Of a stretch of 64,000 nucleotides of DNA, positions 47,086-55,615 are shown piece after piece. The position numbers and the translations under genes are program-made. Position 1 is the first letter of the stretch, and each line of letters opens with the position of its first letter. Origin of the DNA: Bacillota bacterium (GTDB taxonomy: Bacteria; Bacillota; SHA-98; UBA4971); contig DUSX01000030.1 in the NCBI GenBank assembly GCA_012842395.1, forward strand, positions 1 through 64,000. The letters run 5' to 3'. A model generated the notes under the pieces. The model ran no database searches. It was not told the origin of the DNA and saw nothing but the letters and a program-made list of their open reading frames with translations.

Positions 47086-47110
47086 GGTTTAGGGTTTGGG
47101 GTTTAGGGCC
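47086..47110. repeat. Short TTTAGGG-like heptamer repeat
   Basis: AGGGTTTAGGGTTTGGGG then TTTAGGGCC: about three and a half units of TTTAGGG with one variant, just upstream of the dppB-like gene's ribosome-binding site. It resembles plant telomere repeats but is too short to mean more than local slippage. Confidence 0.5.
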
Positions 47111-47220
47111 TAGCGCTTCTGGGGCTTTACATCAACCGCGTTCATCACCCTCGTGACCTTCATCATCCTCATCCTCATGCGGGCAACCACGCGGACAACC
47201 ATCCCTGACAAGCGATGGGA

Positions 47221-47250
47221 GATAAAACGGGGCGCCAACCGGGCGCCCCG
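47221..47250 (-). terminator. Intrinsic terminator after the peptide-binding protein gene
   Basis: CGGGGCGCC (47228-47236) pairs with GGCGCCCCG (47242-47250) across a 5-nt loop; on the minus strand the stem is followed by TTTTAT. It lies 52 bp after the binding-protein stop codon, so it should let the binding protein be made in excess over the permeases. Confidence 0.65.
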
Positions 47251-47301
47251 GCCACACCGTCACGTCCATCACGTCCGGACGCGCAAGTCTGTCTCCCGGG
47301 C

Positions 47302-48915
47302 TCACTTGGAAAGCCACACGTTGTTCTCGATAGATACCAGGTACAGGCCGCCCCACGGCGGAACCCAATCGTGGACCTTCTTGTTGCAGACGGAGTACCC
47401 CCACTCGAAATACAGGGGGATGGCAGCCCGATCCTCCATGATCTTGCGCTGCGCCTGCTTCCACAGGCTTTCAAGCTTTTTCTCGTTTGTGGTCCCGAGC
47501 GCTTGATCGAGCAAGGAATCCACCTGCGCACTCGAATAGAAGTGAGTATTGGACTTGCCTATCATGCTGCTGTGGAACAGGGAATGAAGGCCGGTTGTGC
47601 CGGCGTAACTGAAATCAAAGAACACGCCGGTATTGCCCTTGATGAGGTCGTCCACCCACACCGCCATGTCCTGCTGCAGCACGGACGCGTCTACGCCGAG
47701 CGCTTTCAGCTGCGTGGCAAGGATCGTGAGCACCCTCACCTGCGAGCCGGGGATGGTCTTGATCTGCACTTTCAGCGGCTGTCCCTTGCGGTCGAGTATC
47801 CCATCGCCGTCACTGTCCTTGAAACCGGCCTTGGCAAGCTCTGCGAGGCCTGCCTTGGGGTCGTATGGCCACAGGCTCTTGAGGCTTGGGTCGTAGCCGA
47901 AGGGAACCCAGGGCGGGCATTGGCCATAGGCCCTCTCCCCGAAATTCCCTATAACGGACTTCACCGCGCTATCGATATCGAGCATCTTCGCTATCGCGTC
48001 GCGAACAGCCCATTCGTTAAATGGAGGCGTCTTCACGTTGATCCCGAGACCCCGGTACGATCCGCCGCGGGACAGAAGCACGAGATTTGGATCTTTCGAC
48101 AAGGTCCCCATGGAATCCACATTGAAAATGTAGGGAACCACGTCGACCTCGCCCGCACTGAGGGCCATGGTCTGCACCGTCGGATCGGGGATGACCACGA
48201 ATTCAACCCTGTCGAGATGAACCGGGAGCCAGTAGTTTGGATTCTTCTCAAGGACGAGACCTTGGTCTGGCGTGAAGCTCTTCAGCTTGAAGGGGCCGGT
48301 TCCGATGGGCGTCTTGGCCACACCGTCCTCGCCCAGCTTCTCGACGGCTTCGTGGGGCATGATGACCACTCTCGCCAGGCGGTTGGGATCGTTGACCAGG
48401 AACGGCTCCGGCCGCTTCGTCTTGATGACGACGGTATACTTGTCTTGCGCCTTGACGCTAGCGATGTCACCCAGGACAAATGCGGTGCTCACCTTGCGGA
48501 AGCGCTCGATGGAGTACACGACGTCGTCTGCGGTCATCTCGCGCTTGGTTCCCTTTGGAAACACTGCGTTCCCGTCGTGGAAGAGGACACCCTTACGAAG
48601 GTGGAAGATCCACGTCGTGTCGTCGGGATTCTCCCAGCTCTCGGCGAGGTGCGGTATGGGTTTGAAGTTATTCTTACTCAGAATGAATAGCGGGTCATAG
48701 ACGAGGGTGCATGCATCGATCTCGTCATTGGCAGCGGTTTTGTACGGATCGAGTTGCTGGATCGAGGAGGCGGCGATACGCAATGTGCCGTCGTCCCTTG
48801 CCTGTGCCATCACTGCCGGAGGCACGCCGAACGCGATGAGAACGAGTAGAAGGACTGTGAGTACGCCCAAAGCTGCGCGGCCTTTCCGCATATTCTGCAT
48901 ATGTACAGCCCGCAT
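47302..48915 (-). CDS. Peptide ABC transporter substrate-binding protein (SBP_bac_5)
   Basis: A 537-residue extracytoplasmic binding protein. The N-terminal signal peptide reads MRKGRAALGVLTVLLLVLIA then FGVPPAVMAQA. The family 5 signature is in SWENPDDTTWIFHLRKGVLF then HDGNAVFPKGTKREMTADDV; the later TPIGTGPFKLKSF and YDPKAGLAELAKAGF are typical of DppA/OppA. ATG 48915 has GGGAGG 7-8 nt upstream; further in-frame ATGs follow at 48900 and 48891. It delivers peptides or related ligands to the DppB/DppC permeases. It is the first gene of the minus-strand cluster. Confidence 0.92.
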   Translation of the reverse strand: MRAVHMQNMRKGRAALGVLTVLLLVLIAFGVPPAVMAQARDDGTLRIAASSIQQLDPYKTAANDEIDACTLVYDPLFILSKNNFKPIPHLAESWENPDDTTWIFHLRKGVLFHDGNAVFPKGTKREMTADDVVYSIERFRKVSTAFVLGDIASVKAQDKYTVVIKTKRPEPFLVNDPNRLARVVIMPHEAVEKLGEDGVAKTPIGTGPFKLKSFTPDQGLVLEKNPNYWLPVHLDRVEFVVIPDPTVQTMALSAGEVDVVPYIFNVDSMGTLSKDPNLVLLSRGGSYRGLGINVKTPPFNEWAVRDAIAKMLDIDSAVKSVIGNFGERAYGQCPPWVPFGYDPSLKSLWPYDPKAGLAELAKAGFKDSDGDGILDRKGQPLKVQIKTIPGSQVRVLTILATQLKALGVDASVLQQDMAVWVDDLIKGNTGVFFDFSYAGTTGLHSLFHSSMIGKSNTHFYSSAQVDSLLDQALGTTNEKKLESLWKQAQRKIMEDRAAIPLYFEWGYSVCNKKVHDWVPPWGGLYLVSIENNVWLSK

Positions 48916-49004
48916 ATGTAACGCCTCCCTTGCCAGCATATCAGGACGTTTTCATACTTTATACCACCAAACCATATCTCAGTCAAGACGTCCGCGCCTG
49001 CGCG

Positions 49005-49160
49005 GCCTGCGTACCTGCGCGCCTGCGCACCGCGGCGCACCTCCCTAAGAATTCGGTACGCAGGCGCGCCAAAGGCCAAGCATAGGCGCTCCGTCGCGCA
49101 GGAGCTGGCAACTTCAGCGCTCTCAAGAAAAGAGACGAAAACCTCCGGCATCACGTTTAG
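49005..49160 (-). repeat. Intergenic inverted-repeat element, diverged copy D
   Basis: Read on the minus strand it gives TTTTCGTCTCTTTTCTTGAG, AGCGCTGAAGTTGCCAGCTCC and later TTTGGCGCGCCTGCG, matching the left arm and core of the 33436 element. The outer border is CTAA rather than CTAG. It lies in the divergent spacer between the peptide-binding protein gene and the GntR gene. Confidence 0.5.
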
Positions 49161-49339
49161 AAGAGATTCGTGCGAATCCGCATGTACCGAGCAGGAAAAT
49201 CACCGCTTCCCTCGAACAAACAGAGAGGAATTCACAGAGTTATATGATATCATGATAGTACCACTTGTTATCTTTCATGTGTTTACCGGGGGTTGCCGAC
49301 GAGCCGACAATAGTCCTGCAAGTGCATAGGGGTATGGGG

Positions 49340-50029
49340 ATGATCGACAGGCTCAGTAATATTCCGCTGTACGTGCAAGTGTATGACGCCATGAGAGACA
49401 ACATCGTCTCGCACAGGTGGCTGCCTAGGCAGCGCCTGCCTTCGGAGGCCGAGTTGGTCGAGCAGTTCAACGTCAGCAGGATCACAGTGCGACGTGCCGT
49501 CGACGAGCTCGTGCGCGATGGCTTGGTAATTCGGCAGAAAGGTCTCGGCGCTTTCGTCGCGCCGCCGAGGCACTCATCTAGCGTGACGATGCTGACGAGC
49601 TTGACGGAGGACTTAATCGAAAAGGGCTTCCACCCGGGAACCGAGATCCTGGATTTCTCGGTCGTCCCTGCTGCTGTGGAAGTGGCTCAACGCCTCAACT
49701 TGTCCCCGGGGGAGCAGGTGTTTCGCGTCGAACGTCGTCGTTTTGCTGACGACAAAGTCGTGGCGCTGAACCTATCGTACATCCCGTATACCGTCTGCCC
49801 GAAGCTTTCTCGGGAAGACGTAGCTGTCGGGTCCTTGTACGGGGTGCTCGAGGCCAAATACGGGCTTTCTATCAGGAAGGCAAGCCGTGACTTCGAGATG
49901 GTCGAGGCGGGCGAGTACGAGGCGCGGTTGCTGGAAATACCAGCGGGAACGCTGATCCTCAGGATCACTGGCACCGTCTCGACCGGGGACGGGAAAGCCG
50001 TGGATTATCATATCAAGCACTACAAGTAG
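49340..50029 (+). CDS. GntR-family regulator with UTRA domain (HutC subfamily)
   Basis: A 229-residue repressor. The winged helix spans ~5-72 (PLYVQVYDAMRDNIVSHRWL, LPSEAELVEQFNVSRITVRR) and the UTRA ligand-binding domain ~85-229 (TSLTEDLIEKGFHPGTEILD and the closing DYHIKHYK). The start at ATG 49340 is preferred because AGGGG ends 7 nt upstream. HutC-type regulators sense sugars, phosphosugars or amino-acid derivatives. It may control the pentose-phosphate cluster that follows at 50612, or the divergent peptide transporter; the palindrome at 50455-50464 favours the former. Confidence 0.88.
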   Translation: MIDRLSNIPLYVQVYDAMRDNIVSHRWLPRQRLPSEAELVEQFNVSRITVRRAVDELVRDGLVIRQKGLGAFVAPPRHSSSVTMLTSLTEDLIEKGFHPGTEILDFSVVPAAVEVAQRLNLSPGEQVFRVERRRFADDKVVALNLSYIPYTVCPKLSREDVAVGSLYGVLEAKYGLSIRKASRDFEMVEAGEYEARLLEIPAGTLILRITGTVSTGDGKAVDYHIKHYK

Positions 50030-50611
50030 TCCAGGGAGTGGTCCAAGAACGGGGCGGCATGGTATGGTCTGGCCGAAAGATGGCATGGGCTGGCCGACAG
50101 GTCTACCGGCGTCGAGTGTCGTGTGGATTTCGGGATTTCCTCTTAAGTTCCTATTCAAGGTAGTCGTCCCTGGCGGCCAGCTGACGCCGCTATCCGGAGG
50201 ATGAAAACGGCAACTGACTGCTGTTTTCAGGACAGTTGAGGTCTGAACGACCGCGTCTACTCGTATCTCATCTCACGTCACACGCTGAACCCGATGCGCG
50301 CTCTTTGTTTGGGGCGCCATCGGGTTCTTGCGTTGCGCGCGCCCGGGGTCATCCAGGGGCTTTGGACGGCTTGGTTCCGGGCATTGTTTTTATCCGCATA
50401 AGAAGGAGAAGCAGACTTGAGAGCGAATATTACTATAACAGCAGGCTTCTATGATGTTATAACAAGACCCGCCAAGCTGGTCTTTTGTAACAGGGCCTGA
50501 TGCTGGTGCGAGTTCTGCGACCGGCCTTGAAGCCCCGTCAAGGCATTACACTAGGCCAGCGGGGCGTGGGCAGCCAATAGAATGACTTAATGAGTTGAGG
50601 AGGGGATTCCG
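50030..50611. other. Regulatory spacer before the pentose-phosphate cluster
   Basis: About 580 bp with no gene. It contains an imperfect hairpin (GAAAACGGC with GCTGTTTTC, about 50201-50228), an AT-richer stretch at 50415-50465 with TATAACA twice, and the TGTTATAACA palindrome. Promoter boxes could not be assigned with confidence. Confidence 0.5.
50455..50464. promoter_or_regulatory. Candidate GntR operator palindrome
   Basis: TGTTATAACA is a perfect 10-bp palindrome about 150 bp upstream of the transaldolase-like gene, with a further TATAACA half-site at 50434-50440. GntR/HutC proteins bind such AT-rich palindromes. The link to the regulator at 49340 is inference. Confidence 0.35.
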
Positions 50612-51817
50612 TTGGGTGGCAACCGGAAAGGCGGCGCCATGTGGCGGCTCGCCGGGACGAGCGAAGGCATGGAGTTATGGTGGGATTCAAATCCGCTGAT
50701 ATACGAAGCGTGGTGCGCGAGGTTCATCGCCTCGGCTCCCCAGGGCCAACAAGACGAGCTTCGTGAAGAGCTGAGGGGAATGTGGGACGCGGCCGCGGAT
50801 CCGACCGGCTGGGTCTTCAAGGGAGTGACCACTAATCCTCCGCTGACGAAGGCGGTATTTCAGGACTATTTGAAGGACGAAGGGGTATCAATCATAAAGG
50901 ATATCCGACGAGGCAACCCCTCGCTTGGCCATCAAGAAGTAGCGTGGGAAGCTTATAAGGAAGCTGCCCGGAGGGGGGCGCGCCGGTACCTTCCGCTTTT
51001 CGAGCGATCTGAGTACCGATACGGCTATGTATGCGCGCAGGTTGACCCGAGGTTGTGCAGTGACGCTCCGGCAATGGTCCGACAGGCTCTCGAGCTTTGG
51101 GCGTTGGAACCTAACATCATGATAAAGGTGCCTGCCTCCCGGGCGGGCGTCGCGACCATGTGTATTCTCACTGCCCTTGGGGTCCCAACCAACGCGACGC
51201 TTTCGTTCACCGTTCCCCAGATAATGGCTGTGGCGCGCGCCGTGAGGAAGGGCAAGCAACTGGGTGAGCAGCTTGGTACGAGCTACGCCAAGTGGCGGTC
51301 GGTCATTACCTTCATGGTCGGCCGGTTCGAGGACGCCGAGACGTTCCGGAGCCAGGCGACGGAGAAGGGCATTCAGCTAACAGACGAGATGAAGCGGTGG
51401 TCAGGAATCGCCATAGCCACGAAGGCGTGCAGGCTGCTGGAGGACGGCGGGTACCCGTCCAAACTGCTCATAGCGTCGAGCAGGGTGGGGCCGACCGTCG
51501 GCGGGCAGCAGCGAATATGGCACATAGAGCAGCTAGCCGGACGGAACATCGTGTATACGATGAACCCGGAGCTCATCCAGGCATTCATGCAGCTTTATGC
51601 CAACTTGCCCCTGGAGAATAAGTCGAATCAGGATCCGGTACCGCCGGCCGTGCTAGAGCAGTTGCTGCGTGTTCCCTATTTCGCCCGGGCATATGCTGAA
51701 GACGGCCTGCGCGAAGACGAGTTTGACTCTCTCGAGCCTTTTGTTACCACTTATCGACAGTTCTCTGGCGCTATGACGAGTCTCGAATCGTATGTTCAGA
51801 GCGTCCTCGGGGCATAG
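50612..51817 (+). CDS. Transaldolase-family protein
   Basis: A 401-residue TIM-barrel aldolase. Transaldolase motifs are present: KGVTTNPPLTKAV, AQVDPRL, IMIKVPAS with the Schiff-base lysine at K172, and NATLSFTVPQ, then ASSRVGPTVGG. Transaldolases move a three-carbon dihydroxyacetone unit between sugar phosphates. This protein is longer than the classical ~220- or ~320-residue forms and has an unusual ~60-residue N-terminal part (WWDSNPLIYEAW and onward). A TTG start at 50612 follows GAGGAGGGG. The split transketolase and RpiB genes downstream support a role in pentose-phosphate metabolism. Confidence 0.82.
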   Translation: MGGNRKGGAMWRLAGTSEGMELWWDSNPLIYEAWCARFIASAPQGQQDELREELRGMWDAAADPTGWVFKGVTTNPPLTKAVFQDYLKDEGVSIIKDIRRGNPSLGHQEVAWEAYKEAARRGARRYLPLFERSEYRYGYVCAQVDPRLCSDAPAMVRQALELWALEPNIMIKVPASRAGVATMCILTALGVPTNATLSFTVPQIMAVARAVRKGKQLGEQLGTSYAKWRSVITFMVGRFEDAETFRSQATEKGIQLTDEMKRWSGIAIATKACRLLEDGGYPSKLLIASSRVGPTVGGQQRIWHIEQLAGRNIVYTMNPELIQAFMQLYANLPLENKSNQDPVPPAVLEQLLRVPYFARAYAEDGLREDEFDSLEPFVTTYRQFSGAMTSLESYVQSVLGA

Positions 51818-51978
51818 CCGCTGCTCCGACCAAAGAGAGACTCGAGGGACGGGCCGAACGGTCCGGACTCGGTAGCCGCTGCCAGCGCGCGACTGTAGCC
51901 AGAGCGGGACTCCGCGCCCCGGGCGCGATCGCCACGAATGGGGCGAATACAATGCTAACGTAAGGGGCTAAGAAAGCT

Positions 51979-52818
51979 GTGGGCTGCACTGACAGTTCGA
52001 AAATCCATGCGATCGAGATGATTGCCAGACAAATAAGACGGGACGCCATATGGATGAGCACGAAGGCAGGCTGCGGACACTTGGCCCCGGCGCTGTCGGT
52101 GGCTGACATCGTGGCCGTCCTGTACGGGGGGATCATGAGACATGATCCCAAGAACCCTGCATGGCCCCAAAGAGACAGATTCATTCTCAGCAAAGGGCAC
52201 GGATGTTTGGCGCTCTACTCCGTGCTGTCCCAGATGGGCTATTTCGACAGGCGACTGCTCGGAGGGTTCTGCTCTGAGTACGGCACGATGCTCGCCGGTC
52301 ACCCGGAGAGGAGCCTGCCTGGCGTTGAGGCCAACACAGGATCCCTAGGCCACGGAATCGCGCTAGGCCTGGGCATGGCCTTAGGAGCCCGCCTGGACGG
52401 CCTGGACTACCTTGTTTTCGTGCTGGTGGGCGACGGCGAACTCGAAGAAGGCAGCAACTGGGAGGCCGCGATGGCCGCTGCCCGGCATGAGGCAGGCAAC
52501 CTTGTGGTCATCGTGGACCGGAACGGGCTGCAGCTGGGAGGCTTCACTGAGAAGATAAGCCGCCTGGAGCCCCTTGACCAGAAGTGGCAAGCCTTCGGGT
52601 GGAACGTGAAGACCGTGAACGGCCACGACATCCCCGAGCTGATGGCGACCATAGCAAGCGTCCGGCACGCGCAGGCCCAGCCCACCGTCGTAATCGCTCA
52701 CACGGTTAAGGGGAAGGGACTGGAGATAGCGGAAAACAAGGTGGAATGGCATTACAAAGCGCTCACTCGAGAGCAGTACAACGCACTGGATCCGGAAGTG
52801 CGACTGGAGGTGCTCTAA
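51979..52818 (+). CDS. Transketolase, N-terminal (TPP-binding) subunit
   Basis: A 279-residue subunit covering the pyrophosphate-binding half of transketolase. Evidence: AGCGHLAPALSVADIVAVLY, FILSKGHGCLALYSVL, and the TPP/Mg motif GDGELEEGSNWEAAMAA with DRN (VIVDRNGLQ). It needs the C-terminal subunit encoded 1 bp downstream. Transketolase moves a two-carbon unit between sugar phosphates in the non-oxidative pentose phosphate route. The GTG start at 51979 has a modest site; ATG 52018 is an alternative. Confidence 0.92.
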   Translation: MGCTDSSKIHAIEMIARQIRRDAIWMSTKAGCGHLAPALSVADIVAVLYGGIMRHDPKNPAWPQRDRFILSKGHGCLALYSVLSQMGYFDRRLLGGFCSEYGTMLAGHPERSLPGVEANTGSLGHGIALGLGMALGARLDGLDYLVFVLVGDGELEEGSNWEAAMAAARHEAGNLVVIVDRNGLQLGGFTEKISRLEPLDQKWQAFGWNVKTVNGHDIPELMATIASVRHAQAQPTVVIAHTVKGKGLEIAENKVEWHYKALTREQYNALDPEVRLEVL

Positions 52819-52819
52819 T

Positions 52820-52867
52820 ATGGCTGAGTATGCATCAACGCGGATGGCTGAGTATGCATCAACGCGG
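52820..52867 (+). repeat. Exact 24-bp tandem duplication at the transketolase-C start
   Basis: The 24 bp beginning ATGGCTGAGTATGCATC are repeated exactly at 52820-52843 and 52844-52867. The identity of the copies points to a recent duplication; it adds eight residues and a second in-frame start codon. Confidence 0.9.
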
Positions 52868-53785
52868 AGCGCCTTCATAGCGGCACTGCTTGAGTCCGGG
52901 AGAAAGAATACCAGCATAGTCGTGGTAAGTGCGGATTCTGAGTCGCGTTACGGCGAATTCGTCAAGGAGTTCCCAGACAGGAGCTTCAACGTGGGCATCT
53001 CTGAGCAAACCATGATAGGGGTCGCGGCTGGTCTGGCTCTGACTGGCAAGACAGCCGTGGTGACTGCCTACGCGAATTTCCTGGCCTTCAGGGCATTGGA
53101 GCAAATACGGGTCGACATCGCCGCGGAGAAGCTCGATGTTAAGCTCGTCGGTACCGACACAGCCTTCTCCGCCGGCTGGTCGGGCTACACTCATCTGGCC
53201 TTGGAGGACATGGCCGCGATAAGGGCCCTCCCCAACATCGTGATCGTGGATCCTGCGGACGGCAACGAGGCGTTTGAGGCCACGCGGGCCATGTTCGAGT
53301 ACCGCGGGCCAGTCTACATACGTTTACGTGGGAGACAGAAAGACCCCGTGCTTCCCGTTCCAACGAGACCATTCGCCATAGGGCGGGGGGAGGTCCTGGT
53401 GGAGGGCAAGGACGTGCTGATCGTTGCCTGCGGCAGTGCGGTATACGAAAGCCTGAAAGCAGCGAGCCTGCTCCAGGCCCAGGGATGGAGTCCCGCGGTT
53501 GTGAAGATGTCCACGATTAGGCCCCTGGACGGTGAGCTTCTCCTTGAACTGACCGGGCGCATACAAAGGGTGGTGACTGTGGAGCACCACAATATCGTTG
53601 GCGGTCTCGGAAGCGCCGTGGCGGAGTTCATGTCCGAGGCAGGCATAGGCGGGCGGCTTCTCAGACTGGGTGTGACGAACGGTTTCTGCAGGGCCGGATC
53701 GGAAGACATGTTGAAGAAGGCGTTATCTCTGGACGGCGAGGGCATAGCTTCAGCCGTAAGCCACTTCTTGCTCAAAGAGAAATGA
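52820..53785 (+). CDS. Transketolase, C-terminal subunit
   Basis: A 321-residue subunit with the pyrimidine-binding and C-terminal transketolase domains (FPDRSFNVGISEQTMIGVAA, LALEDMAAIRALPNIVIVDP, VTVEHHNIVGGLGSAVAEF). It starts one base after the stop of the N-terminal subunit and completes a split transketolase. The N-terminus carries an exact duplication, MAEYASTR twice, from a 24-bp direct repeat; both copies provide an ATG (52820 and 52844). GGAGG 10 nt upstream favours the first. Confidence 0.93.
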   Translation: MAEYASTRMAEYASTRSAFIAALLESGRKNTSIVVVSADSESRYGEFVKEFPDRSFNVGISEQTMIGVAAGLALTGKTAVVTAYANFLAFRALEQIRVDIAAEKLDVKLVGTDTAFSAGWSGYTHLALEDMAAIRALPNIVIVDPADGNEAFEATRAMFEYRGPVYIRLRGRQKDPVLPVPTRPFAIGRGEVLVEGKDVLIVACGSAVYESLKAASLLQAQGWSPAVVKMSTIRPLDGELLLELTGRIQRVVTVEHHNIVGGLGSAVAEFMSEAGIGGRLLRLGVTNGFCRAGSEDMLKKALSLDGEGIASAVSHFLLKEK

Positions 53786-53801
53786 TCAAGGAGAAATGAC
53801 T

Positions 53802-54266
53802 ATGAAAGTGATTGTCGGGGCTGACCATCTGGGTTTCGAGTTGAAGGAGACCATAAAGTCTCATCTGAGGGAGAAAGGGATAGACGTTATAGACGCGGGC
53901 ACCTACGACACGAATCCTGTGGACTATCCTGACGTCGGCCTTGCGGTGGCGAGGAGGGTGGCAGCCGGGGAGGCCGAGAGGGGCATCCTAGTATGCGGCA
54001 CGGGGATCGGCATGGCTATCGTGGCCAACAAGGTCCCCGGCGTGAGAGCGGCCCAGTGTCACGATGTGTATTCCGCGGAGCGAGCCAGGAAGAGCAACAA
54101 CGCGCAGATCATGACCCTGGGTTCCTTGGTAGTGGGACCCGAGCTGGCGAAGAAGCTCGTAGACGTGTGGCTGGAGTCCGAATTCCAAGGGGGCAGATCC
54201 GGGCCGAAGGTCGAGAAAATCAACGCGATAGACCGTATGTACCGCAAAGACGAGGGGGCCGTCTAA
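53802..54266 (+). CDS. rpiB: Ribose-5-phosphate isomerase B
   Basis: A 154-residue RpiB/LacAB-family sugar-phosphate isomerase. It opens MKVIVGADHLGFELKETIK, has the active-site cysteine in ILVCGTGIGMAIVANK, and the later CHDVYSAERARKSNNAQIMT and RMYRKDE. RpiB interconverts ribose 5-phosphate and ribulose 5-phosphate, some members allose phosphates. ATG 53802 is preferred over 53796 because AAGGAG lies 8 nt upstream of it. It follows the split transketolase by 16 bp, forming one operon with it. Confidence 0.92.
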   Translation: MKVIVGADHLGFELKETIKSHLREKGIDVIDAGTYDTNPVDYPDVGLAVARRVAAGEAERGILVCGTGIGMAIVANKVPGVRAAQCHDVYSAERARKSNNAQIMTLGSLVVGPELAKKLVDVWLESEFQGGRSGPKVEKINAIDRMYRKDEGAV

Positions 54267-54664
54267 CGGCCGCTGGCCGCCACGGTCCTTCACAGAAGTC
54301 CCGTCGCTTTTGCGTGCGCGGCCGAGGCCGCGCGCTTGTCCGGTGCTCGCGGCTGCCCGTCGGTGCCCATCGCTGCTCGTCGGTGCTCGCCGGTGCTCGC
54401 ACGCGGTATGTCTCGCTGGCTTCTCATGCTTCTCTTACGCGTGTGCGAGACAGACCCGCGAGAGAAGGACGCCGCCTCGTGACCCGGAGACTGCCCGGTG
54501 AGGAATCCGCCGATCTGCCGGTCGGCGGCGGCTGGAATGTGCAAGCCGAAAGGAGGGGAGACAAGGGGGAAAGAGTGACGCGGACGTGATATCGCAGGCG
54601 GGCGCTGGCGCGCGATGGTGGACAAACGCCAACGAAAACGCCAACGGACTGTGGGGTGCCATGA
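54267..54664. other. Intergenic region with low-complexity repeats and a GC hairpin
   Basis: About 400 bp after rpiB. A GCGCGGC/GCCGCGC hairpin (54316-54333) without a T-run may be a weak terminator. From about 54340 to 54405 a GGTGCTCG(C/T)-like unit is repeated several times. No gene is supported. Confidence 0.4.
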
Positions 54665-55615
54665 ATGAAAAGGTACGAATGTGACCTTCACTGCCATACT
54701 GTTAGGTCCGACGGGAACGATACGCCGAAGGAACTGATAGACAACGCAGCTACACTGGGTGTAAGGGTCGTAGCCATTACCGATCATGACGTGCAGCCGC
54801 CTTTGCACGTTGATGTTAACGGGGGTAGTGTGGACATACATTCGTACGCACGGGAACAGGGCGTCGAGGTTGTGCTGGGTTATGAGTTTTCGTGCGACAC
54901 GTACGTGGACGACGTCCATGTGTTGGGCTACAGAATGGACTGGAACAGCGCCCTCCTAGCCGAGGAGGTAAGGCGTGCCCGCGAGAGCAAGACCGAGGCT
55001 TACAGGCGCCTGTGCGAGAGGCTGACCCTGAAGGGCATGCCGGTGGATTTCGACAGGGATGTGCTGGCGGTCCCGGGTCCGGACGGGCAGGTTGTATTTC
55101 GGGATCCCGACGACGTTGAGAGGAAGCACGTTTTCGAGGCCATGGCCAGAAAGGGCTACGCCCCGAGTTGGAAGGACGCGAAACTGCTCGTCAGGGACGA
55201 CCCGGAATTGAACGTCAGAAGAGAGAAGATCGATCCAGGCGAAGCCATCCGCCTCATTAAGGAGCTAGGGGGGACAGCAGTCCTTGCCCATCCGCTCCTC
55301 ATAGATGAGATAATCCGGTACCCGGACGGGAAGGTCTTGACGCGCGAGGAATACATTGCGAGGCTCATAGCCCAAGGCCTGGATGGAATAGAGGCACGTT
55401 ACACGTATGGCAAGACAAGCTACAAGGGCCGCATGTCCGACGCGGAGGCCGAGGACTACATCCGCCGAGAATACACCGGCAAAGTCAAGATCATCACCGG
55501 CGGCTCGGACTACCACGCAGACGCACGAAAGGGCGTGAACAACCCCAGATACATTGGGGAGGCCGGCATATCCTTCGAAGAATACGAGGCGATCAGGCCT
55601 TTCCTTACGCGATAG
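54665..55615 (+). CDS. PHP-domain metal-dependent phosphoesterase
   Basis: A 316-residue protein with the four PHP metal motifs: DLHCHTVRSDGNDTPKELID, AITDHDVQ, AVLAHPLLI with the catalytic histidine, and GGSDYHADARKG. Family members hydrolyse nucleotide 3'-phosphates or phosphosugars (YciV/TrpH-like). An insertion of ~90 residues between the second and third motifs (from about YDVHVLGYR-like VDDVHVLGYRMDWN to LNVRREKI) is usual for this subgroup. The ATG at 54665 has a weak GGGGTG upstream. It might process a phosphorylated intermediate linked to the sugar-phosphate genes upstream. Confidence 0.87.
   Translation: MKRYECDLHCHTVRSDGNDTPKELIDNAATLGVRVVAITDHDVQPPLHVDVNGGSVDIHSYAREQGVEVVLGYEFSCDTYVDDVHVLGYRMDWNSALLAEEVRRARESKTEAYRRLCERLTLKGMPVDFDRDVLAVPGPDGQVVFRDPDDVERKHVFEAMARKGYAPSWKDAKLLVRDDPELNVRREKIDPGEAIRLIKELGGTAVLAHPLLIDEIIRYPDGKVLTREEYIARLIAQGLDGIEARYTYGKTSYKGRMSDAEAEDYIRREYTGKVKIITGGSDYHADARKGVNNPRYIGEAGISFEEYEAIRPFLTR

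Noticed and set aside
47086-47110. Telomere-like TTTAGGG repeats
   Set aside because: Fewer than four units inside a bacterial operon spacer; eukaryotic contamination is excluded by the flanking dpp-like genes.
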